A stretch of 64,000 bases of DNA from Symsagittifera roscoffensis (Eukaryota; Xenacoelomorpha; Acoela; Convolutidae), in contig NC_087062.1 in assembly GCF_963678635.1 (NCBI RefSeq), forward strand, positions 83,662,012 through 83,726,011, written 5' to 3'. This document shows positions 60,201 to 64,000 of the stretch, one piece after another (the stretch's first letter is position 1; each line of letters begins with the position of its first letter). The position numbers and the translations under genes are program-made. The notes under the pieces were generated by a model. That model was given only the letters and a program-made list of their open reading frames with translations, made no database searches and had not been told where the DNA came from.

Positions 60201-61494
60201 TTGACTTCTAATTGTTCAAACCATTGAAAATCGAGAGGAACTTTGTATTCAGGCGTGTTTTACTTTTTTTTCTTTATTTTTCACGCAAAATCAGGTACCA
60301 CAAATGATCATCGGAATGGGTCGAGTGACATATCATATTAAAGCCTTGTCATCGTGATTCGAATGACATTAAAAAGTGTTAACTTTTTTTCCAGTGTCGA
60401 GAAAAGCCGTTTTGAAACTTGTGATTTTTGAACTAATTTCGAGCTAATAAGATAACAGCGTATGCTTACAATAGCTTATTTAAGCTTAATTGAAGCCGTG
60501 AAAAGGTAGCTTTACTCAATTAAAGGTAGCTCTTTGAGTTTTTTATCGCAACTTTGGGAATCAAAAACATGAAAATTTGAAAAGTTTCCGCAATAAATTT
60601 TTTTTCGTTTTTCTAATAATTTTTCTTCAAAAACTGTTTTCCAATCGACCTTTTTTACTATGACTCTCAAACAGTAGCGGATTTAGATAGAGGGGGCAGA
60701 CGCTGACCCAAATGGTCCCCCTTTTGAACTATTTTAAGATATCCATTTATGGCTGATGGACCCCAAAACTTTTCTAAATGCGCCTTTGGCGCCAATATAT
60801 ACTAATTTTGAGGGATGAGCGCTCGCCGAAAAAACGCAGTTTTTTGGTCAAAAATTTTCAAAAAGTGCCTTTTTTTGGCCTGTTTTTTCAAAAAATTTTC
60901 AAAACAAGTGTCTTTTAAGTACTTCGGAAGACCTCAGAAAATCAATTTTGTTGACCTAAAAAAAACAGTCGACAAAGTTTTCAAAATTTTTTTTGAAAAT
61001 CCCCCCCTCGAGAAATTCCTAGATCCGCACCTGCTCTCAAATATGCCTAAATTCTATTTTTTCGTTCACAACATGCATAAAAAAATGACACCAATCACAA
61101 AAAGAAAAACTTTTTTTTTGTATTTTTTTCAAAGATTGTGGTCTATACTTGTTTCTTTTTAAATTGCATTCAAGTTCATTTGCTGAAAGGAAAACAAAAT
61201 AAGCTCATCCAATTACAAGCGCGGAAATGTCGCAAAAAGCGTGAATTGTTTTTAACAACCAAAGGTATGTGAAACCTGTGTTTCTGGAAAGAAATGCTGC
61301 GGTTGAAGAACTTCGTCGAGTCTTATTGTTCCTTCGGGGTCCAATGTGCATTGGTCTTCTGTGCTGGATAAGAGATACGCTGGCTCGATCTCGTTTGGGG
61401 GACGGAGATCAGTGTAAGTTAGAGTATCCACAGAGGGTTGGGATTGATAGTTGGGATAGAATATGTCATCGTCGTCTATTGGGGTCCCATCCAT
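21031..61494 (-). CDS. bZIP transcription factor, Fos/ATF3-like (6 exons over 40 kb)
   Basis: Exons in transcript order: 61494-61276, 41187-40983, 40704-40429, 40101-39905, 22107-21997, 21270-21031. All junctions are GT-AG, and the phases give 416 codons including TGA. Residues 1-73 are acidic; the middle is Ser/Pro/Asp-rich without a recognised domain; the bZIP spans about residues 310-375. The basic region ERNRQSAAKCREKQK fits the AP-1 pattern NxxAAxxCR. Joining the last two exons gives five leucines at exact 7-residue spacing starting 10 residues after CR, which confirms that splice. MVLSYDATC after the zipper resembles the Fos/ATF3 'HRPxC' region, and the intron sits at the Fos/ATF3 position within the zipper. 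It should bind DNA as a dimer in the nucleus. Extra exons between 39905 and 22107 cannot be excluded. The start ATG is the first in the exon after an upstream GTG-containing frame. Confidence 0.85.
21812..21880 (+). pseudogene. tRNA-like module in bZIP intron (decayed)
   Basis: Box A TGGCGCATCGGTAG at 21818 and perfect box B GGTTCAAACC at 21861-21870, with a GCAATC/GATTGC hairpin between. It has internal pol III promoter geometry without a full cloverleaf. It lies antisense in the small intron between the two bZIP-domain exons. Confidence 0.4.
21997..22107 (-). CDS. bZIP basic-region exon
   Basis: 37 codons, phase 0 on both sides. Acceptor TTCGGACTAG|GTG, donor CAAACA|GTCAGT (weak but GT). 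Carries LERRKERNRQSAAKCREKQK and the first zipper leucine. The length and 3' boundary match the equivalent exon of Fos-family genes. The 1.16-kb repeat array begins only 24 nt upstream of this exon, on the acceptor side. Confidence 0.9.
22131..29100. repeat. Tandem array, six units of about 1.16 kb
   Basis: Unit starts (CTGTGGCTCTTTTCCAC) at 22131, 23301, 24461, 25621, 26784 and 27944; lengths 1157-1170 bp; identity about 98% or more. Each begins with a C-run plus ACGCACACACAT. Diagnostic variants (GAATATTG/TAAAGG versus GACTATTG/TAGAGG) run E,E,D,E,D,D along the array, so units 2-3 and 4-5 form a repeated dimer of about 2.32 kb, a sign of unequal exchange. Short frames of 60-105 aa recur only because the DNA recurs. 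The array lies inside the bZIP gene, upstream of the basic-region exon. Confidence 0.96.
23033..23116 (+). other. tRNA-like pol III module repeated in all six array units
   Basis: In unit 1, box A TAGCGTAAAGG at 23045, perfect box B GGTTCAAACC at 23086-23095 and TTTTT at 23112-23116. GGGTCT/AGACCC and CCGC/GCGG can pair, but not as a cloverleaf. Equivalent box A starts: 24205, 25367, 26529, 27690 and 28851. Layout fits a short pol III transcript of about 80 nt; whether it is transcribed is unknown. Confidence 0.5.
29101..30862. other. Non-coding bZIP intron segment
   Basis: 1.8 kb of AT-rich sequence without supported genes. It holds an unusual periodic block (29435-29502, listed separately) and a minus-strand box B-like GGTTCGAATCC near 30580 with GGGCGAGTTAGAACCC upstream, possibly another decayed tRNA-like module. 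Confidence 0.6.
29435..29502. repeat. Periodic TAACCCC block
   Basis: Five (A)TAACCCC or ATCACCCC motifs spaced about 15-17 bp, separated by unrelated 7-9 nt spacers. The regular period with variable spacers is unlike a simple microsatellite and could be a row of protein-binding sites. Confidence 0.45.
33076..33932 (-). pseudogene. FLYWCH + MULE transposase relic, copy 1
   Basis: The first about 75 residues form a FLYWCH zinc finger (ICLKYQTYECRAT ... GEHNHD, C2H2 spacing), followed by a linker and then the MULE transposase core (WLADGILETTPKMFYQLHSI, AFLPNKTEKTY, LLDFEQAA). A 5-nt insertion at 33421-33425, absent from copy 2, shifts the frame between linker and core. The frame ends shortly after the CFFFHLSQ region, so the last catalytic acidic residue and the C-terminus are missing. 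It lies in a bZIP intron in the same orientation as the gene. A cut-and-paste transposase fossil; a domesticated role is unlikely given the breaks. Confidence 0.85.
34260..34400. repeat. Periodic GTGTTAAA block (also at about 38790-38930)
   Basis: GTGTTAAAATGTAC, GTGTTAAACTGG, GTGTTAAAATGTAC, GTGTTAAATTGTAT and CATTAAATTGTAG recur, the last three at a period of about 15 bp. It lies just upstream of the transposase start on the transcribed strand and may be a subterminal binding-site array of the MULE element. Present in both halves of the 4.5-kb duplication. Confidence 0.4.
34721..35102. mobile_element. Truncated hAT MITE, copy 1
   Basis: Reverse-complement orientation relative to 4367-4759: it contains ATTCGACCCCCTGCCGACCC, the GGTGGAGCGCGCGCCGAAAA block and the terminal CTAGATCCGCCCCTG. 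The other terminus is missing, so it cannot have inserted in this form recently. Confidence 0.75.
35378..35407 (-). other. Captured bZIP exon end with 5' splice site (possible 30-nt microexon)
   Basis: The duplication left the last 25 nt of the exon 40101-39905, with its donor GAG|GTAAGT, at 35402-35378. On the minus strand CCTGTTTAG ends at 35408, so a 30-nt cryptic exon 35407-35378 is possible. It would be in phase 0 and encode SSEALKDDEE, repeating the previous residues. Use of this exon is inference. Confidence 0.4.
37618..38463 (-). pseudogene. FLYWCH + MULE transposase relic, copy 2
   Basis: Same element in the second half of the duplication. It lacks the 5-nt insertion, so linker and core stay in one frame for over 200 codons (NFEIPEMFENFIRYDSGSNN, WLADGILETTP, LLDFEQAA). 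However, TGG in the FLYWCH finger has become TGA at 38355-38353. The 3' end differs from copy 1 by an A-run length change. Each copy is therefore broken at a different point, and neither has a complete C-terminus. Confidence 0.85.
39246..39628. mobile_element. Truncated hAT MITE, copy 2
   Basis: Same truncated element as 34721-35102, carried along by the 4.5-kb duplication, ending CTAGATCCGCCCCTG. Confidence 0.75.
39905..40101 (-). CDS. bZIP gene exon 4
   Basis: Acceptor ACTGCAAAAG|GA, donor GAAGAG|GTAAGT; phase 1 in, 0 out. Reads PLDVKQLLKHKLQGKQQGRD ... SSPLSPSTSELEKTAKFRSP and ends SEALKDDEE. Ser/Pro motifs (SPLSP, RSPS) are possible proline-directed kinase sites. No domain recognised. 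Its 3' end was duplicated at 35378-35402. Confidence 0.82.
40429..40704 (-). CDS. bZIP gene exon 3
   Basis: Acceptor CATATTTTTAG|GT, donor TTGCAAG|GTAAGT; phase 1 on both sides. Reads MLPELSGQFLNIHLNSSRPQ followed by a Ser/Pro/Gly-rich, probably disordered segment (YSSSSSVF, NSPPPSVS, TSSSYPNQP). A transactivation role is plausible but not shown. Confidence 0.82.
40983..41187 (-). CDS. bZIP gene exon 2 (next to the LTR insertion)
   Basis: Acceptor TTTGTCTTTAG|GAG, donor AGCTCAG|GTATTT; phase 0 in, 1 out. Reads EYGQENFDSTWTASDLQQQL ... RKKSLFEDLEEISGSTDSQR. The left LTR of the 18.8-kb element begins at 41199, leaving only the last 11 intron nucleotides (the TTTGTCTTTAG) next to this exon. Confidence 0.83.
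41199..41599 (+). repeat. 5' LTR
   Basis: 401 bp, TGGAACC...TAACTCA. Contains a perfect 13-bp inverted repeat (GTGCTGAAATTAC, loop TT) at 41305-41332. No convincing TATA box was assigned; TAGATATAAGAG near 41459 is a candidate. Confidence 0.95.
41305..41332. promoter_or_regulatory. Perfect 13-bp dyad in the LTR (also 59731-59758)
   Basis: GTGCTGAAATTAC, 2-nt loop TT, then the exact reverse complement. Unchanged in both LTRs. Could be a dimeric protein-binding site or an RNA hairpin; function not known. Confidence 0.6.
41602..41619 (+). other. Primer binding site
   Basis: TGGTGCGACCATAAG begins two nucleotides after the LTR, the expected place and start (TGG pairs with tRNA CCA). The priming tRNA would end GGTCGCACCA; I do not recognise which it is. 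Confidence 0.6.
41620..43287 (+). other. Long 5' leader of the LTR element
   Basis: About 1.7 kb. The motif GATCATCAAGGCNTATNCTTGG (with near-palindromic AAGG/CCTT arms) occurs twice, 60 bp apart, near 42248 and 42308. A strong 5' splice site AAA|GTAAGTTA lies at 42660/42661. From about 42957 a Lys/Arg-rich frame is open to 43306 without an ATG and may be the true start of gag, shifted relative to the next frame. Confidence 0.55.
42661..42666 (+). promoter_or_regulatory. Candidate 5' splice site for subgenomic mRNA
   Basis: ATAAA|GTAAGTTA is close to the metazoan donor consensus and lies upstream of gag. Together with the acceptor at 52326 it could make a spliced ORF Y/env message, as errantiviruses do. 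Inference. Confidence 0.35.
43288..46579 (+). pseudogene. gag: gag (broken)
   Basis: The structural protein of the particle, here in several frames. 43288-43557, 43770-44165, 44405-45241 and 45242 on are pieces. The middle is Gln/Asn/Pro-rich. A typical retrotransposon gag block (QKWFSVLPIEIKSDWKRFAQ) follows a frameshift near 45240. A CCHC zinc knuckle (C-X2-C-X4-H-X4-C, about 45790-45835) has TGA at one inner position (45807-45809). The C-terminal part is Asn/Ser/Arg-rich, fitting a nucleic-acid-binding tail. At least four frameshifts and two stops; the length of about 1,000 codons is long for gag. Confidence 0.8.
46642..47307 (+). pseudogene. pol: pol, protease domain
   Basis: Aspartic retropepsin that matures gag-pol. 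The active-site motif DSGA is at 46966-46977 within IDFLIDSGAESN, and the flap/C-terminal part HNIIGIPFIS follows about 90 residues later. The frame ends at 47305-47307; the next 260 nt continue in another frame before the RT part, so there is at least one frameshift pair. Confidence 0.85.
47569..49350 (+). pseudogene. pol: pol, reverse transcriptase and RNase H
   Basis: The polymerase that copies the element RNA. RT palm motifs are ADMKSA, LFYGISIGPAAF and YLDDVF (48484-48501). FLGMLNFLSKYV is the connection typical of Ty3/gypsy. RNase H shows FYAMCDASNFGIGAALLQ and LFTDHKP. In-frame TAA codons occur at 48025-48027 and 48310-48312; the second replaces the conserved Tyr after ADMKSA. The frame is otherwise continuous for 1.8 kb and closes in an A9 run at about 49340, beyond which integrase is in the +1 frame. 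Confidence 0.9.
49328..51430 (+). pseudogene. pol: pol, integrase
   Basis: Inserts the cDNA. Zinc-binding region with GHSGSEKT and CNDCIICQLNK, catalytic DDE core with FDTKGP, VTDNGTEF and GLVEGMSRSL, and a C-terminal GPY-like motif KGPYQVI at about 51055. TAA at 50630-50632 interrupts the frame, where LAYNS is usual in the family; the same frame continues to 51430. The Lys/Glu/Asn-rich end has no recognisable chromodomain. Confidence 0.9.
51431..52351 (+). other. Non-coding gap between pol and ORF Y
   Basis: About 0.9 kb, A/C-rich then T-rich, with stops in all frames. It ends with a pyrimidine-rich stretch and ATTCACAG|GT (52318-52328), a candidate 3' splice acceptor. Confidence 0.6.
52321..52326 (+). 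promoter_or_regulatory. Candidate 3' splice acceptor before ORF Y
   Basis: TCACAG preceded by about 50 nt of C/T-rich sequence, 25 nt upstream of the ORF Y ATG. It would suit a spliced message for the genes after pol. Inference. Confidence 0.35.
52352..53683 (+). pseudogene. ORF Y: two membrane segments plus Pro/Ser/Thr-rich domain
   Basis: One frame of 443 codons with four in-frame stops (TAG 52538, TAA 52778, TAG 53321, TAG 53525) and no frameshift. Residues about 8-28 and 34-52 are strongly hydrophobic (YIFLLFVIFIIFLSSLIL; FVLATILLILFI). Residues about 200-325 are rich in Pro, Ser and Thr, like a disordered or O-glycosylated stalk; the rest is Gln/Asn-rich. The last stop TAA at 53681-53683 overlaps the env start by 13 nt. 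I recognise no family. It could be a membrane accessory protein or a split-off front part of the envelope gene. Confidence 0.6.
53671..56236 (+). pseudogene. env: env-like glycoprotein (broken)
   Basis: Membrane glycoprotein candidate. ATG at 53671 starts a hydrophobic signal-like segment (residues 4-18), followed by a Cys-containing ectodomain (HYDC..., CETEP, KKVHCSQ). TAA at 54211-54213 interrupts it and the same frame resumes; frameshifts lie near 54800 and 55350. The C-terminal part has a hydrophobic stretch SYAMFNFIGFLFSLL (about 55750-55795) and a second one (VARILFAGFFGIFSSS, about 55846-55893), then a polar tail. The Cys pattern recalls glycoproteins captured by some invertebrate retroelements, but I cannot name a source. 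The stop TGA (56234-56236) overlaps the ORF X start. Confidence 0.7.
56233..58049 (+). pseudogene. ORF X: unrecognised gene after env
   Basis: Starts ATG at 56233, which shares ATGA with the env stop. The first frame (80 codons) ends at 56472. A second frame is open from about 56450 to 58049 without its own ATG, so one frameshift probably joins them, and a single TAG at 57609-57611 interrupts the long frame. Total about 600 codons. The first 160 residues are Ser/Thr/Pro-rich; the rest looks globular (FPTKPGTACEYI, PTLHWTAYYHF, KTFTAPRANEFTIEYYDLN, NYDPVTQMYIFCP) with scattered Cys and no membrane segment. I do not recognise any family, and no such gene is standard in Metaviridae. Confidence 0.6.
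58050..59615 (+). other. 3' non-coding region of the LTR element
   Basis: About 1.6 kb without plus-strand coding. Near 58860-58960 the minus strand reads GTAGCGCGGTGGGTTAGGCT with GTGGGTTAGGC repeated, a possible box A of a tRNA-like insert. The minus-strand frame 59563-59318 (81 aa) is noted separately. The polypurine tract before the right LTR (GGATGGG at 59609-59615) is short. Confidence 0.5.
59318..59563 (-). other. Antisense open frame in the element's 3' region
   Basis: 81 codons from an ATG, with a normal amino-acid mix (Trp, Gly, Arg) unlike the surrounding A-rich element DNA, and locally higher GC. No family recognised. It could be a captured host fragment, an antisense gene as known from some retroviruses, or chance. 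Confidence 0.25.
59616..60025 (+). repeat. 3' LTR
   Basis: 410 bp, matching the 5' LTR except for four substitutions and a 9-bp duplication (AAATTGGAT) near 59651. Same dyad at 59731-59758. Followed by the CAAA duplication. Confidence 0.95.
60036..60042 (-). promoter_or_regulatory. Displaced intron branch point of the bZIP gene
   Basis: Minus strand TGCTAAC, a perfect branch-point consensus. Before the LTR element inserted it lay about 20 nt from the acceptor TTTGTCTTTAG at 41198-41188. It is now separated from that acceptor by the whole element. Confidence 0.6.
60100..60671. repeat. Dispersed element containing a single satellite-like unit
   Basis: Starts TAAGTGTCAATAAACGAAG (like the dispersed repeat), then from about 60225 follows the 379-bp unit in diverged form (GGAACTTTGTATTCAGGCGTG, GAGCTAATAAG), then TTTTTCTTCAAAAACTGTTT as found just after the array at 10180. 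It is the un-amplified form of the sequence that expanded in ACADM. A hAT MITE interrupts it at 60672. Confidence 0.75.
60672..61033. mobile_element. hAT-type MITE with 8-bp target duplication
   Basis: Ends CAGTAGCGGATTTAG and CTAGATCCGCACCTG; perfect 8-bp duplication CTCTCAAA at 60664-60671 and 61034-61041. The sequence at 10216-10245 (TACTATGA..ATATGCCTAA) is the same repeat without the insertion, an empty-site paralogue. No coding capacity. Confidence 0.85.
61276..61494 (-). CDS. bZIP gene first coding exon
   Basis: ATG at 61494-61492, donor AACACAG|GTTTCA at 61276/61275, 73 codons, phase 0 out. Reads MDGTPIDDDDIFYPNYQSQP then SVDTLTYTDLRPPNEIEPAY..., an acidic, aromatic-dotted segment that could be a transactivation region. 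The next exon is at 41187. An acceptor CACACAAAAG just upstream is possible, so a 5' non-coding exon may exist. Confidence 0.75.
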
Positions 61495-61692
61495 AATCAC
61501 GCTGGCTTTTGTGTGGAATCCTCGTTAGTCAAAAAAATGAATCGGTACAATTATGATAGTTGAAACCTTATTGTAAACAGGTTCAAGAGGAATATTTCAG
61601 ACCTCGAAACTTAAAGTTATGACAAAAAAAGAAACGCTCATTAGATTATTGTGTTTTTAGTCTTCAAACGAATTTTTTTTGTTCCGACTATT

Positions 61693-61980
61693 TGAAAAAT
61701 TGGTAGGAACTTTGTATTCGGGTGTGTTTTAGTTATATTCTCTTTTTGTTTTCCTCTCAAAATCAGGTACCACAAATAATGATCGGACTGGACTGAGTGA
61801 TATACCATATTGAAGCCCTTTCAGTCGTGATTCAAACGACATTAAAAAATGTTGAAAATTTTTTCTTTGAGAAAAACCGGTTCCCACTTTTTGATTTTTA
61901 GCTTAATATCAAGCGAATGAAAGCAAGCTAGACGGCTTATTATAGAAAGACAAGCCATGACACTTGAGCAAAAATATTTT
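61693..61980. repeat. Diverged single copy of the 379-bp satellite unit
   Basis: GGAACTTTGTATTCGGGTGTG, CAGGTACCACAAATAATGAT and CAGTCGTGATTCAAACGACA match the array units at 5955-10119, with a diverged 3' half. Confidence 0.75.
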
Positions 61981-62032
61981 TTGAAGTTTTTAGCGCCATT
62001 ATGCAAAAAAAAATGAAAAAATAATTTTTGAT

Positions 62033-62166
62033 TTTTTTGTTTAATTTAGCTTCTTTTCTTGTCATTTTTCGACGAAGATCGCAGAAAAACCGGCAAATCG
62101 GGCAACGGTTTTTGTCGAAAAATAATGACGAGAAAAAAAGCTAAATTAGACAAAAAATCAAAAATT
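62033..62166. repeat. Imperfect inverted repeat, arms about 42-54 bp
   Basis: The left arm (TTTAATTTAGCTTC, TTTTTCGAC) and right arm (GTCGAAAAATAATGAC, AAGCTAAATTAGACAAAAAA) are reverse complements with a few mismatches, around a loop of about 38 nt. It would form a long hairpin in RNA. Confidence 0.7.
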
Positions 62167-62374
62167 CTTTAGTTTAACTAAATTTGAGTTTACTTAAATT
62201 TTAGGTTTTCTTCAGATTCTTTCATCACACCACGCACAAAAAACAACACTAATTTGAAGGGAAAAAATGAAAAAAAAACTTTTCTTGCATGTTTTAAGAA
62301 TATCGTCGGAACATTCTGTTCTACTTGCTGTGGACTCAATTATTATAATTGTACCAACCAATTATTTGGGGCAG

Positions 62375-62466
62375 TACAACAGTGCCGAAGTACAACAGTG
62401 CCGAAAATGAAAACTTTGTTCAACAGTGCCGAAAATGAAAACTTTGTTCAACAGTGCCGAAAATTT
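62375..62466. repeat. Minisatellite CAACAGTGCCGAA
   Basis: CAACAGTGCCGAA occurs four times: one 16-bp spacing, then two 28-bp units (CAACAGTGCCGAAAATGAAA plus ACTTTGTT) and a partial third. Confidence 0.75.
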
Positions 62467-64000
62467 GAACAAATTTCAACATATTAAGTGTGGCAATCAA
62501 AAATTAAACAGCGATCGTTTACAATCGTAAGTAAAACTTTAAGATTTTGAGCGAGAAAATTTACAACTTACACGTTTTCGCGCCTAAATAATTGTTTACT
62601 TAGCAGTTGCAGACATATTGCCGCCAAAGTTGGAGTGATTTTCTTTTCTTCGATAATTAGCGTCAGTAATTTCCCGCTCATTAGAAAGTGCGTGTAAATT
62701 ATTCTGAACCGTTGAACGCCCCCAATTATTTTAATGCAACTACATTCTCTCTGCTGAAGATTGTTGTTCGACTGACGTTTGAATTGAATAATGAACATAA
62801 ATTGCCAAGAATAGATGATGCATTCTGCTATGATTTGTGCACGCAAAAAATTTGTTTTTAGCGAAAATTCGTTTTTAGCGAAATTATAACTGGATAACTC
62901 AAGACAATTTTGCACGTAAACGGTTATTTAAAATGATGTATGGTCGAGTAGTTATTAGAATTGCTTATGCTTCCCAGAAAGTTTCATCTTTTCGTAGAAA
63001 GACGTAACGGTGACTTTAAGTCAGGATAAACACACTCAAATAAGTATTCTGAGGTTCTCAAATTGTGTTGTCATTTTTTCGACGTTGATTACGCTTTTGA
63101 TTTGTTCAAATATTGATTAAAATTTTTCGTGAATACAAATATGTGATGACAATGAAGAATAATTTTGTAAATATCAATTTTACTTTCTGATCCTCCCCGT
63201 TGAAGGGAATAAGTTTTAAATTCGATCGGTTAATCAAAAGCAAATGAAGATTATGAGTCATAATAAACCCACGTATCTTTTTAAAGCAGTGGACTTAATG
63301 AACATGATCGAGCTTGTCCAGATGGTGTTTTTTAAACCATTTTTGTTACTTCAGCAATTGCCAATTTGATATGGCCAGTGATAAAATTAAATCATCATGT
63401 TCAAAGAATGTCGTAGATTAAGTGTCCAAGTTATTGCGACATAACCATTACAACAATTAATAGTAAGTAAATAAAAGAGCATAGAAAAACAAATAGTGGT
63501 TAAATGAGTTTTTTTATTCATTCTTTACAAGCATGATTGGAATGGCTCATTTTATGGTATTTTGATTCGTTTTTGAAGATAATAAAAGCAAATTTTATTC
63601 GAATTTCTTTTTAGGCGAGGAATTTTGTTTAATTTTGAAGTTAATTTTGAAGGATTTTCAATCAGTATACCAATAAAACAAAGAATTATAATATCCGCTG
63701 AGATGACAAGCTTTAATTTTTCATGTATGTTCATGTAAAACGAGTCATGCCACAATTTGATTGGATGCTTTTACTTTCATCTTCATTGGCGGGTATTGTA
63801 GTAACATACACATACATGTAATTGAAAGTCTAGTACCTGGAATAATTTGCGAGATCCCGATGCTATTTTCAGGCAAAATTATTGGTAAGTTTCTTCAGGG
63901 AATAACCGTGCAAAAAAGACTTAAATATGCTTTGCTATTTCTGCTAGCTGCGCCTAGATTTTAGTTCTTTTGAGTCACCTACTCTATTTAGGTTGCTGGG

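Larger units (their letters stand above)
61495..64000. other. Non-coding DNA upstream of the bZIP start
   Basis: 2.5 kb without supported genes. It includes a diverged satellite-like unit (61693-61980), a large imperfect hairpin (62033-62166) and a minisatellite (62375-62466). The promoter of the bZIP gene is expected here but no TATA box or initiator was assigned. From 62500 to 64000 nothing recognisable was seen. Confidence 0.65.

Overview
This window is AT-rich nuclear DNA from an invertebrate animal; the phylum cannot be told from sequence alone. The evidence is two spliced animal genes with GT-AG introns and a dense load of eukaryotic transposons: a Ty3-type LTR element with an env-like gene, hAT-type MITEs, MULE/FLYWCH transposase relics, tRNA-like modules and two tandem arrays. 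Nothing looks bacterial.

Host genes. (1) Plus strand, 67-13516: ten exons of a mitochondrial medium-chain acyl-CoA dehydrogenase (ACADM). It is complete except for the first few N-terminal residues, which lie off the left edge. (2) Minus strand, 61494 down to 21031: six exons of a bZIP transcription factor of the Fos/ATF3 type, about 415 aa, spread over 40 kb. The two genes converge, with 7.5 kb of repeat-rich DNA between them.

Repeats in the introns. ACADM intron 1 is mostly diverged copies of one dispersed repeat with inverted near-terminal motifs. Its fifth visible intron carries an 11-unit array of a 379-bp repeat, which is itself an expansion inside a dispersed element. An 8-bp-TSD hAT MITE sits at 4367-4759. 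Between the genes, and inside the bZIP gene, are several decayed tRNA-like modules. Immediately upstream of the bZIP basic-region exon is a six-unit array of a 1.16-kb repeat; every unit has box A, box B and a T-run. Further upstream, a 4.5-kb tandem duplication (30863-39930) carries two FLYWCH/MULE transposase relics and captured the 3' end of a bZIP exon with its 5' splice site.

The main item is a very large LTR retroelement at 41199-60025 (18.8 kb, plus strand, 4-bp target duplication CAAA, LTRs about 99% identical). Its order is LTR, PBS, leader, gag, protease, RT-RNase H, integrase, ORF Y (two membrane segments plus a Pro/Ser/Thr-rich region), env-like, ORF X (unrecognised), 3' region, LTR. 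ORF Y overlaps env, and the env stop overlaps the ORF X start as ATGA, so three genes follow pol in a compact chain. This copy is broken by stops and frameshifts. It inserted antisense into a bZIP intron 9 nt from the 3' splice site, separating a consensus branch point from the acceptor by 18.8 kb.

The last 2.5 kb (61500-64000) is non-coding DNA upstream of the bZIP start, with a stray satellite-like unit, a large imperfect hairpin and a short minisatellite.
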